Shown here piece by piece: positions 19,062-26,928 of a DNA stretch of 64,000 bases; within the stretch, counting starts at the first letter, position 1, and the number at the start of each line of letters is the position of its first letter. The DNA comes from Nocardia macrotermitis (GTDB lineage: Bacteria; Actinomycetota; Actinomycetes; Mycobacteriales; Mycobacteriaceae). The stretch is from NCBI RefSeq assembly GCF_009604405.1, contig NZ_WEGK01000005.1:534982-598981 (forward strand), read 5' to 3'. The notes under the pieces are model-generated. The model searched no databases and was not told the DNA's origin. It worked only from the letters and a program-made list of their open reading frames with translations. The position numbers and the translations under genes are program-made.

Positions 19062-19077
19062 GTGAATGCTTTCACGA
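19062..19077 (-). promoter_or_regulatory. CRP-type binding site upstream of whiB1
   Basis: TGTGAATGCTTTCACG fits the CRP consensus TGTGA-N6-TCACA at 9 of 10 positions. It lies 93-108 bases upstream of the whiB1 start. In M. tuberculosis whiB1 is a known target of CRP (Rv3676), so regulation by cAMP/CRP is a reasonable inference. Confidence 0.65.
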
Positions 19078-19144
19078 ACACCGTAGATGTCAATAGCTTT
19101 GTGGTGCACCGTGGGGAAGCTCACGCCTAAGACCCCGGTAACGG

Positions 19145-19163
19145 GGACTGCGGAGTCCTTTTT
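19145..19163 (+). terminator. Short intrinsic terminator-like hairpin with T tract
   Basis: GGACT-GCGG-AGTCC followed by TTTTT (19145-19163), preceded by CCCCG-GTAA-CGGGG. The T tract gives it + orientation, yet no + gene lies upstream. The stem could also act for the lipid kinase gene on the other strand, which ends at 19205. Confidence 0.5.
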
Positions 19164-19204
19164 ACCCGCTCGAACCGGTTTCCGCAGCACAACTGGGATG
19201 TTTC

Positions 19205-20164
19205 TCAGTTGTGTCGGGTCACATCCGGCTGCGGCGCGACCACATCGAGGACCTGCGGCACGGCCGTGAAATCCACCACGTTGCGACGGCCGATGAAATC
19301 GCCATCGATTTGCAGACCTATGGGCGTGTCGGCCTCGATCCGCACCGATGGCACGTCGTCATCCCGAAACAGGCTGCGGGCCTGCGGGTTTCCCTCGGCG
19401 GCCAACAGTTGCCGGGTGATCAACAGGGTCGAGGCCACGCCCATCGTCCGCATCGCGAACACTCCCAGACCCGTCTCGAATGTTGTGCCCGGATTGGTAT
19501 GTACCGGGGTGGAATCGAGATACGTCCACGGCGTCGTATTCGTCACGAACGCGTAGTACACGCCGCGCACCGGTTCCTGCCCGGGAATGTGCACCGTCAC
19601 CGACGGTTCGGTGCGCCGGGCCCGGAAGAACTGCCGCACGGTCGTGGTGACGTAACGGACCGGGGTGGCCGCGTGCCCCTTGGCGCGGCTCTCGTCGATG
19701 GCCTCGCACACATCCGCGTCCAGCCCGACGCCCGAGCTGAAGGTGAACCAGCGATCGTCGGCCAGGCCCAGGCCGATCCGGCGATCCTTCTCCAGCGACA
19801 TCAGGTCGATGAGCTGGTTGGTCGCCGCGACCGGATCGGGCTTGATGCCCAGCGAGCGCGCGAAGACGTTCGCCGAGCCGCCCGGGATGACGCCCAGTCG
19901 CGGTTTCCACGCCTGCCCGTCATCGATCTGCGGCAGCGGCAGGAATCCGTTGATCGTCTCGTTGACGGTGCCGTCGCCGCCGTGCACGACGATCAGGTCC
20001 ATCTCGTTGGTCGCGGCCCACTGCGCGAGTTCGGCGGCGTGCCCGCGGTGCTGGGTGTGCGCGACGGTCAGTTGGGTGCGGCTCTCCAGCGCATGGGCCA
20101 GCAGGTCGCGGGTGGCCGCTGTGGTGGAGGTGGCATTCGGATTCACGATCAGCAGCGTCCGCAC
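19205..20164 (-). CDS. Diacylglycerol kinase family lipid kinase (Rv3218-like)
   Basis: A 319-residue protein with the DAGK catalytic fold. The nucleotide-binding motifs VVHGGDGTVNETINGFL (~60) and GVIPGGSANVFARSLGI (~90) are intact, as is the later FSSGVGLDADV. Relatives phosphorylate diacylglycerol, sphingoid bases or glycolipids; the substrate is not readable here. It opens MRTLLIVNPNATSTTAATRD, typical of the family. It is followed by whiB1 on the same strand, the arrangement of the Rv3218-Rv3219 region. Confidence 0.88.
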   Translation of the reverse strand: MRTLLIVNPNATSTTAATRDLLAHALESRTQLTVAHTQHRGHAAELAQWAATNEMDLIVVHGGDGTVNETINGFLPLPQIDDGQAWKPRLGVIPGGSANVFARSLGIKPDPVAATNQLIDLMSLEKDRRIGLGLADDRWFTFSSGVGLDADVCEAIDESRAKGHAATPVRYVTTTVRQFFRARRTEPSVTVHIPGQEPVRGVYYAFVTNTTPWTYLDSTPVHTNPGTTFETGLGVFAMRTMGVASTLLITRQLLAAEGNPQARSLFRDDDVPSVRIEADTPIGLQIDGDFIGRRNVVDFTAVPQVLDVVAPQPDVTRHN

Positions 20165-20267
20165 GCGACGAGCCTACTGACCGCCCGTCCGAATTCCGTG
20201 CCCCGGCCGTGCCCGCGGTCGGATTCCCTGGTCGTGGTCCGGCTCGGCCGGGTCGTAGGCTGGGCGC

Positions 20268-20732
20268 GTGGCGATGCAGAACTCGGACGGGCGCGACGAC
20301 GATCAGGTCGTCGCGCAGGGCGACGTGCCGACGGTGGTGCCGAACACGGTGCGTGGTGCGGGCGCGCTCGCGGCGCTGGAGGGGGTGGCCGGTGTGATCG
20401 TGGCGATCGTGCTGGTCGTGCGCGGTCTGTCGGGGGTGGATCAGAGCAAGGTGAGCGCGTACGGGACCGCGGCGTGGTTCCTGATTCTGGGCGCCGCGGT
20501 GCTCGCGGCCGGGATCGGGTTGTTCCGCGGACGTCGCTGGGGCCGGGCGATCGCGGTGATCGCGCAGGTGCTGCTGCTGCCGGTGGCCTGGTACATGCTC
20601 GAGGGCGGTCAGGCGCAGTTCGGGATTCCGCTCGGACTGGTCGCGCTGGCCGGGCTGGGGCTGCTGTTCGCGCCGCCGTCCTCGCGCTGGATGGCGCAGG
20701 GGTACGACTCGTCGATCGGGTCGGCGGGCTGA
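20268..20732 (+). CDS. Four-helix integral membrane protein (Rv3217c-like)
   Basis: A 154-residue membrane protein. A hydrophilic ~28-residue start is followed by four hydrophobic segments (about residues 32-52, 68-85, 93-112 and 120-136), a short YDSS-containing tail ends it. GTG 20268 is used; ATG two codons later is equivalent. The family is conserved in mycolata next to whiB1 and the lipid kinase but has no assigned function. Confidence 0.8.
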   Translation: MAMQNSDGRDDDQVVAQGDVPTVVPNTVRGAGALAALEGVAGVIVAIVLVVRGLSGVDQSKVSAYGTAAWFLILGAAVLAAGIGLFRGRRWGRAIAVIAQVLLLPVAWYMLEGGQAQFGIPLGLVALAGLGLLFAPPSSRWMAQGYDSSIGSAG

Positions 20733-20735
20733 AAT

Positions 20736-20790
20736 CGGTTCGGGCCGGGGCTGATTCGAGCCGCGGCCGGTTCGGGCCGGGGCTGATTCG
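20736..20790. repeat. Direct repeat, 2 copies of 23 bp
   Basis: CGGTTCGGGCCGGGGCTGAT plus TCG occurs at 20736-20758 and again at 20768-20790 (period 32). It sits immediately after the stop of the membrane protein gene. No function is apparent. Confidence 0.7.
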
Positions 20791-20934
20791 GGTCCGCGGT
20801 CAGCGCGGGGTGCGCCACATGGGCCACATCGGCGGGCCGCCCTCGGGACGGTGATCGTCATGCGTTTCACGATAGGTCGCCGTCGCGCGATGGGCCCGTA
20901 ACGACCCCTGAGTGCCTCGTGGGCGAACGTTTGG

Positions 20935-22197
20935 TCACTCGTCCAGCTCGGCTGCGCGCGCGGCCAGGAACGCGCGTTCGGCGGCGTTCTCGGTGAGCAA
21001 CAGGGCCTCGTCGTAGGCGAGCCGGGCCTCGCCGGTGCGGCCCAGTGCGGCCAGGAAGTGGGCGCGGGCGGCGGGCAGATAGCCGTATCCGGCCAGCTGC
21101 GGTTCGGTGGACAACTCCGCCAGCGCGGTCAGTCCCGCCGCGGGGCCCGCTGCCATTCCGAGCGCAACCGCGCGGTTCAGCGCCACCACCGGTGAGGGCC
21201 AGACCTGGATCAGCACGTCGTACAGTCCGGCGATCTCGGGCCAATCGGTGTCCGCGTAACCGGGCGCCTCGGCGTGCACCGCGGCGATGGCGGCCTGCAG
21301 CGCGTAACGGCCCGGCGTGCGGTTCAGCGCGGCCCGCACCAGCGCGATGCCCTCGGCGATCTGCGCGCGATCCCAGCGGGTGCGGTCCTGTTCGGACAGG
21401 CGCAGCATGCTCCCGTTCGCGTCGACGCGGGCGGCGCGACGGGCGTCGGTGAGCAGCACGAGCGCGAGAAGCCCTGTCACGTCAGGGTTTTCGGGCAGCA
21501 GGGCGTGCAGCATGCGGGCCAGGTCGGTGGCCCGCTCGGTCAGGTCGCGGCGGATCAGATCCGCGCCCGCGGGTGCGGTGTGCCCGGTGGTGAACAGCAG
21601 ATGGACGACCGTGAGCACCGCGTCGACGCGGTCGGGGAGTTCGGCCGGGCCCGGCACCCGGTAGGGGATGCGGGCCGCGGCGATCTTCTTCTTGGCCCGG
21701 GTGATGCGGGCGGCCATGGTCGGCTCGGCGACCAGGAAGGCGCGGGCGACCTCGGCGGTGCTCAGGCCGCACACGAGCCGCAGCGTCAGCGCCACCTGCG
21801 CTTCCAGGGCCAGGGCCGGGTGGCAGCAGGTGCAGATCAGCCGGAGCCGGTCGTCGGGGATCTGGGTCAACGCCGTCACGGTGGCATCGGCGATGTCCTC
21901 GGTGTGGTCGTCCTCGATCAGCAACGGCAGCGCCCGGCGCATCGTCGAGTGGTGACGCAGCAGGTCCAGGGCTCGATTGCGGGCCACGGTCGTCAGCCAG
22001 GCAGCCGGGCGGGCCGGGACGCCGTGCCGCGCCCAATTTCCGAGGGCCTGGGCGTACGCGTCCTGCACACACTCCTCGGCCAGATCCAGATCGCGGGTGA
22101 CACGAACGGTCGTCGCGAGCACGAACGCCCATTCCCGCCGATGCGCGTCGGCGACCGCCGCGGCCGCCAGGACGTGGGTATCGGGTGGGTTGGTCAT
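20935..22197 (-). CDS. ECF RNA polymerase sigma factor, ECF42-type, with C-terminal TPR-like (DUF6596) domain
   Basis: A 420-residue ECF sigma factor. The first ~170 residues are sigma region 2 (RDLDLAEECVQDAYAQAL, PAAWLTTVARNRALDLLRH) and region 4 (LRLVCGLSTAEVARAFLVAE, PTMAARITRAKKKIAAARIP). The long helical C-terminal domain (RVDAVLTVVHLLFTTG, then AERAFLAARAAELDE) is characteristic of group ECF42, which has no classical anti-sigma factor; the C-terminal domain is needed for activity. ECF42 genes sit with DGPF/YCII-type genes, as here (22331-22672). Confidence 0.93.
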   Translation of the reverse strand: MTNPPDTHVLAAAAVADAHRREWAFVLATTVRVTRDLDLAEECVQDAYAQALGNWARHGVPARPAAWLTTVARNRALDLLRHHSTMRRALPLLIEDDHTEDIADATVTALTQIPDDRLRLICTCCHPALALEAQVALTLRLVCGLSTAEVARAFLVAEPTMAARITRAKKKIAAARIPYRVPGPAELPDRVDAVLTVVHLLFTTGHTAPAGADLIRRDLTERATDLARMLHALLPENPDVTGLLALVLLTDARRAARVDANGSMLRLSEQDRTRWDRAQIAEGIALVRAALNRTPGRYALQAAIAAVHAEAPGYADTDWPEIAGLYDVLIQVWPSPVVALNRAVALGMAAGPAAGLTALAELSTEPQLAGYGYLPAARAHFLAALGRTGEARLAYDEALLLTENAAERAFLAARAAELDE

Positions 22198-22239
22198 CGT
22201 TGCGACCTCGGCACTGCGGGTGGTGGCGGGGTTGATCCC

Positions 22240-22278
22240 CGAGCGGTCCCACGCGTGCCGAATCCGCGGGACCGCTCG
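22240..22278 (-). terminator. Hairpin between the DGPF and sigma factor genes
   Basis: CGAGCGGTCCC (22240-22250) pairs perfectly with GGGACCGCTCG (22268-22278), loop 17 bases. It would terminate or attenuate minus-strand transcription leaving the DGPF gene before the sigma gene. Confidence 0.6.
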
Positions 22279-22330
22279 AGGTTCTGGTGAATCATGTGGC
22301 AGTGCAACATAATTCGTCGAGGGGAGGCGC

Positions 22331-22672
22331 TCAGCTCAGGACGAGTACGGGGCGTACCTCGACGCCGCCCTCGGCCATCGGGACCTGTCGGGCGACCGCG
22401 AGTGCGGCGTCCAGATCGTCCGCCTCGATCAGGTAGTAGCCGCCGAGTTGTTCCTTCGTCTCGGCGAACGGGCCGTCGGTCACGGTGAAACCGCCCGCGC
22501 CGTCGGGACGGATGCTGGTCGCGCTGTGGCTGTGGGCGAGGGCGTTGCCACCGCACAGCGCCGACTGGTTGGCCTCCATGAACTGCCGATGGCTGCTCAT
22601 CGCCGGGTTACCCGGGGTGGGCTCGGTGACCTGACGTTCGTCCTGGTAGATCAGGACCAGATACTGCGACAT
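22331..22672 (-). CDS. YCII-related DGPF domain protein
   Basis: A 113-residue protein of the DGPF family. The start SQYLVLIYQDE, the motif VTDGPFAETKEQLGGYYLIE and the tail PVLVLS are typical. The family has a ferredoxin-like dimer fold related to YCII; its biochemical role is unknown. It is the standard partner and the expected target of ECF42 sigma factors, and a matching promoter lies upstream. Confidence 0.92.
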   Translation of the reverse strand: MSQYLVLIYQDERQVTEPTPGNPAMSSHRQFMEANQSALCGGNALAHSHSATSIRPDGAGGFTVTDGPFAETKEQLGGYYLIEADDLDAALAVARQVPMAEGGVEVRPVLVLS

Positions 22673-22724
22673 GGTGATCGTCCTTCGAACAGTGTGGCCC
22701 GCCTTTCGGACCATTCAACTCTTC

Positions 22725-22751
22725 GACGGACGACCTCCGGCGGAATCGACA
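22725..22751 (-). promoter_or_regulatory. ECF42-type promoter of the DGPF gene
   Basis: On the minus strand TGTCGA (22751-22746), a 17-base spacer, then CGTC (22728-22725). From memory, ECF42 recognises TGTCGA at -35 and CG(A/T)C at -10, so both elements fit. It lies about 55 bases upstream of the DGPF start. Confidence 0.7.
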
Positions 22752-22784
22752 ACCTCGCGAGAAAAAATCTGGGTGCCGCGAAAA

Positions 22785-23261
22785 TCAGCGCGCGGCCAGT
22801 CGGGTGAGTGCCTCGCCGGTGAGGCGGTAGCCGGTCCACTCGTCCTGCGGGGTCGCGCCCAGTGCGTCGTAGAACTCGATCGAGGGGGTGTTCCAGTCCA
22901 GCACGGACCACTCCACGCGGCGGTAGCCGTTGGCGACGGCCTCGCGGGCGAGCTCGGTGAGCAGGGCCTTGCCCAGGCCCAGACCGCGCGCCTCGGGGGT
23001 GACGAACAGGTCCTCGAGGTAGATGCCGTGCGTGCCGGTCCAGGTGCTGTAGTTCAGGAACCAGATCGCGCAGCCGAGTACCTCGCCGCCCGAATCACGT
23101 TGTGCCACATGGGCGAAGACCTTCGGATCGGGGCCGAACAGGGAGGCGTGCAGTTGTTCGTCGGTGAGGGCGCATTCGTGCCGGGCCTTCTCGTACTCGG
23201 CCAGGTCGTAGACGAGCCCGACCAGTGCGGGTACGTCCTCGGGGGTGGCGCGGCGGATCAT
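22785..23261 (-). CDS. GNAT family N-acetyltransferase (Rv3216-like)
   Basis: A 158-residue GNAT enzyme related to diamine N-acetyltransferases. The opening MIRRATPEDVPALVGLVYDL, the YLEDLFVTPEARGLGLGKAL acetyl-CoA loop (Q/RxxGxG/A reads RGLGLG) and WSVLDWNTPSIEFYDALGA are typical. The start ATG overlaps the stop of the phosphatase gene by 4 bases (ATGA), implying coupled translation. The natural substrate is unknown. Confidence 0.88.
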   Translation of the reverse strand: MIRRATPEDVPALVGLVYDLAEYEKARHECALTDEQLHASLFGPDPKVFAHVAQRDSGGEVLGCAIWFLNYSTWTGTHGIYLEDLFVTPEARGLGLGKALLTELAREAVANGYRRVEWSVLDWNTPSIEFYDALGATPQDEWTGYRLTGEALTRLAAR

Positions 23262-23872
23262 CGGACTCCTTCGGTGGTGGCCGGGACGAGGTTGTGCGCG
23301 AGAATCGTGCGGGTGCCGTGCTCGTGGCCCAGCACGCTGATTCCGGCGGTGGACAGGTAGAACCGGCGGGCCTCGCGCACCTCGAATTCGGCCCAGCGCG
23401 CGATCAGGCAGCGCGAGAAGTGCCCGTGCCCGACCAGCACCACGTCGCGCACCTGGAGTTCGGGTTCCACCTTCGCCAGCACCCGATCGGCTCGGGCCCG
23501 CACCTGCGCGGCGGATTCGCCGCCGGGCACCGGATCGGTGAAGATCGTCCAGCCCGGCGCGGATTCGCGGATCTGCGGTGTGGTCAGGCCCTCGTAATCG
23601 CCGTAATCCCACTCGACCAGGTCGTCGTCGGTTCGCACGTCGGTGAGTCCGGCCAACTCGGCGGTCCGGCTCGCGCGCTGCCGGGGGCTGCACAGCACCA
23701 GCGGTTCGGTCAGTGCGAGTCCCGCGAGCACCTCCCGCGCGGCCGCGGCCTGCCGTTCGCCGGCGGCGGTCAGCGCGATATCGGTCCGTCCCGTGTGTTT
23801 GTGCGCCTTCGACCACTCGGTTTCGCCGTGTCGCAGCACCACCAAACGGAATTCACTCGTGGAACCACTCAT
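23258..23872 (-). CDS. Histidine phosphatase superfamily acid phosphatase (Rv3214-like)
   Basis: A 204-residue phosphoglycerate-mutase-like phosphatase. The catalytic RHG is in LVVLRHGETEW (His about residue 15), with CSPRQRASRTAELAG, EWDYGDYEG and the second His in VLVGHGHFSR. Rv3214 (formerly gpm2) of this kind is a phosphatase, not a mutase. The ATG at 23870-23872 is used; an upstream ATG adds 4 residues. It overlaps the acetyltransferase gene by 4 bases. Confidence 0.88.
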   Translation of the reverse strand: MSGSTSEFRLVVLRHGETEWSKAHKHTGRTDIALTAAGERQAAAAREVLAGLALTEPLVLCSPRQRASRTAELAGLTDVRTDDDLVEWDYGDYEGLTTPQIRESAPGWTIFTDPVPGGESAAQVRARADRVLAKVEPELQVRDVVLVGHGHFSRCLIARWAEFEVREARRFYLSTAGISVLGHEHGTRTILAHNLVPATTEGVR

Positions 23873-24272
23873 GGGCTCGATCATGCCGGACGAGGTGGGG
23901 CGGCGGGTGAGGCCCGGTCCGGGGCGGGTGTCGGCGGCTCGTCGCTGTCGCGCGGATGGTGTCGAATGACGTTGCAGGGGAACAATATTCGATGATTCTT
24001 CGGTCGATTCCGGCGAATTGTCCTGTGTGCGAGGATGAGATGGGCGACGAAGTGTGCTGATCAGTTGCTCGGCCGCTCGAGTTCGCTCGAATCCGCACCG
24101 GGGGAGTGGTCGGCGACATACGATCGAACTACGAAGTCTGTTCGGGCGTCTATTGTCTCGTGAAATCTCGCGAGGGTTGGGGTGTCGAGGTGGACGGATA
24201 CGCGCGGATCTACGAATTTTGCTGCGGTACGCCGGAGATCGGTGCGTTCGGACGCGCAGGGGGGAGAACGGG
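23873..24272. other. Intergenic region, no gene recognised
   Basis: 400 bases between the divergent phosphatase and hypothetical gene. It contains patches of lower G+C (for example GAACAATATTCGATGATTC near 23980) that may hold promoters, but no motif could be assigned and the open frames look unlike genes. Confidence 0.4.
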
Positions 24273-24851
24273 ATGTTCCGGACAGGGTGCGACGGGGTGG
24301 CGCGGCGATCGCGGGCGGGCGTGGTGAGCCGGGAGGACACGGGTCTGCCGTGCCGTCCCCGCGGCCATCCGCACGATCCGGACTGCGCCCTGGCGGGGCC
24401 GGGAAACGTTGTGACACCGCAGGATTGGGCCGCGTCCTATCGATCGCTGTTCGGCCTGCCCCGAGTGCACGTCACCACACCGGGTTTCGTCGTACTGCCG
24501 CTCACCGACTCCATCGCGGCGGTCAATACCCCTGAGCCGCTGGGTGTTTCGATTCTCGGCGAACTGATCGACCGGGGCATCCCCGGCCCGGTCCTGGTCC
24601 GTGCCCGTCCGGCTCGCCGCACCTTCCTCGTGGTGGCGGATCGTCATCCGTCCCCCGACCACCTGACCCGTCTCGAACGACGCGGCGTGGACATCGGCCC
24701 GCATCGCGGAAATGTGGTGCTACCCACCGGTTTCGGGCATCGGACCCCCGAGGGCCGCTGGTGGGCCCGCCCACCCCGGCGGGACGAATCGCTGCCCCTG
24801 CTCTCGGAACTCGTCTCGGCGGCCATCGCCGTGCTGTACGGCCTGCGGTGA
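24273..24851 (+). CDS. Hypothetical protein, possibly primase/polymerase-like (truncated form)
   Basis: A 192-residue protein. The ATG at 24273 has GGGGGAG a few bases upstream. It opens with a Cys/His-containing stretch (GLPCRPRGHPHDPDC), then VTTPGFVVLPLTDSIAAVNT, a GPVLVRARPARRTFLVVAD strand pattern and GNVVLPTGFGHRTPEGRWWA. This succession resembles small actinobacterial proteins labelled primase/polymerase-like, but catalytic acidic residues of an archaeo-eukaryotic primase could not be identified. Treat as unknown. It is followed by a strong terminator at 24907. Confidence 0.6.
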   Translation: MFRTGCDGVARRSRAGVVSREDTGLPCRPRGHPHDPDCALAGPGNVVTPQDWAASYRSLFGLPRVHVTTPGFVVLPLTDSIAAVNTPEPLGVSILGELIDRGIPGPVLVRARPARRTFLVVADRHPSPDHLTRLERRGVDIGPHRGNVVLPTGFGHRTPEGRWWARPPRRDESLPLLSELVSAAIAVLYGLR

Positions 24852-24906
24852 GGTCCCGGGCCTGGGCATCGAAGAGGGCTTCGGTGGGGTAACGCGAGTC
24901 GAGCCT

Positions 24907-24940
24907 CCCCGGGTTCCGGCGAACGCGCCGGAACCCGGGG
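24907..24940. terminator. Bidirectional terminator
   Basis: CCCCGGGTTCCGGCG (24907-24921) and CGCCGGAACCCGGGG (24926-24940) form a perfect 15-bp stem with an AACG tetraloop, between two convergent genes. Confidence 0.85.
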
Positions 24941-24952
24941 ATTGCCTGAGGA

Positions 24953-25216
24953 TTACCAGGTGCGGCAGCGGTTGTCGTGGTGGCCGCGGTTGTCGTGTTC
25001 GTTGTTGTGCCAGTTGCCGTGTCGGTCGCAGTGCCAGTCGTTGTGGAACGGGTCGCGCGGGTCGTGGTAGCCCGGGCGGTTGAGCCCGCCCCAGTCGTTG
25101 TTCTGGTGTGGCGCGGGCGGGAACACCGGGTTGGCGGCGGCCGAACCGATGACAGGTCCGGCGAGCAGCGCACCCGCGGCGATGGCGACGAACGATGCGG
25201 ACAGTGTCCTCTTCAT
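24953..25216 (-). CDS. Small secreted His/Asn/Asp-rich protein
   Basis: An 87-residue exported protein. The signal peptide is MKRTLSASFVAIAAGALLAG ending near SAAANP. The mature ~60 residues are dominated by His, Asn, Asp and Trp (HQNNDWGGLNRPGYHDPRDP, FHNDWHCDRHGNWHNNEHDN), with two Cys. Such composition could bind metal ions, but no family is recognised. ATG at 25214-25216 is preceded by GAGAGG. Confidence 0.7.
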   Translation of the reverse strand: MKRTLSASFVAIAAGALLAGPVIGSAAANPVFPPAPHQNNDWGGLNRPGYHDPRDPFHNDWHCDRHGNWHNNEHDNRGHHDNRCRTW

Positions 25217-25434
25217 GATGACCTCTCGTAGGCAGTGCGGTCCCGACCTCGATGCCATTGCATGTCCCCGCCGGTCCGGGATGCAACGACCTGGAGCAGA
25301 TGCACAGCAGACTCATATCCCGCACTGATGTGGGCGGCGGCGGACCCGGCATCCGACTCGAGTTGCTGAGCGATAGCCACCGTACTTCATATGGATGACC
25401 GGCAGCGGGAGCGCGGCCGCGGATGTGGCTGCGG

Positions 25435-25849
25435 TCAGCCGACCGCGGCGAGCAGGCGGCGGAATTCGCGACGTTCACCGGCGCTGAGTTTGGCCAGCAC
25501 GTGGGATTCGGCGGCGAGTACGAGTGGATCGAGTTGTGCCAGCAGGGCCGTGCCCTCGCGGGTCAGGGTGGCGGGCAGCGATCGGCCCGCCGATACGGTC
25601 GCCGGGCGGGTGACCAGGCCGCGTTCCTGCAATTCCCGGATCACCTTGTTCATCGCCTGCGGCGAGACGGTGGCCTCGCGCGCGAGTTGCGCATTGGACT
25701 TGCCGGGGAGCTGGGACAGCAGCCGCAGACAGAGATATTGCGAGAACGTGAGTTCCAGCGGTTCCAGTGCGGTCGCGACCACCTCGGAGCGCAACGCCGC
25801 GGCAACCCGGTACAGGAGGTACCCGAGCGGACTGTCCTCGAGACCTTCC

Positions 25850-25851
<2 letters not shown>
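25435..25851 (-). CDS. MarR family transcriptional regulator, divergent from a methyltransferase
   Basis: A 138-residue MarR protein: SPLGYLLYRVAAALRSEVV, FSQYLCLRLLSQLPGKSNAQ, ATVSPQAMNKVIRELQERGL (recognition helix) and the wing ATVSAGRSLPATLTREG. The start ATG 25849-25851 lies 7 bases after a good -10 (CAATAT on the minus strand), which suggests a leaderless mRNA; an in-frame ATG at 25858-25860 would sit inside that promoter. The gene is divergent from the methyltransferase with a shared operator between them. Confidence 0.88.
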
Positions 25852-26585
<734 letters not shown>

Positions 26586-26623
26586 CCGAAAGGGTTACGG
26601 CACAACAGTTTTCCGAAGTCTCC

Positions 26624-26665
26624 CGAACGCCCGCGCGATGGTTCACGACCACGCGCGGGCGTTCG
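26624..26665 (+). terminator. Terminator of the methyltransferase gene
   Basis: CGAACGCCCGCGCG (26624-26637) pairs perfectly with CGCGCGGGCGTTCG (26652-26665), loop 14 bases, 40 bases after the stop. Confidence 0.75.
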
Positions 26666-26675
26666 CGCTATCGGA

Positions 26676-26857
26676 GGTACGGATTCCCGCAATGCACCGT
26701 GCGACACGCGCATTCGGATCCGGACGAGACAATATCTCGCACAAAGGTTTTCGAGTGTATCGCGGTATCGAGGGTACGGATTCCCGCAAGTGCACGTGCA
26801 ACGCGCGCTCACTCGGATCCGATCGAAACTATCTCCCGCGCAAAGGTTTTCGGGTGC
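26676..26857. repeat. Imperfect direct repeat, two ~85-bp units (97-bp period)
   Basis: Unit 1 (26676-26759) and unit 2 (26773-26857) both start GGTACGGATTCCCGCAA, contain CTCGGATCC-type and GA-AC-AT-TC segments, and end AAAGGTTTTCG followed by GTG. Differences are scattered substitutions. No coding frame is evident in this 343-base gap. Confidence 0.7.
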
Positions 26858-26928
26858 TGCATGTGACGAGCCGACGACACGCCAGGGGCGAAGTCTGCCG
26901 GTGCGCAGATCTCCCGCGAGCCGATGAA

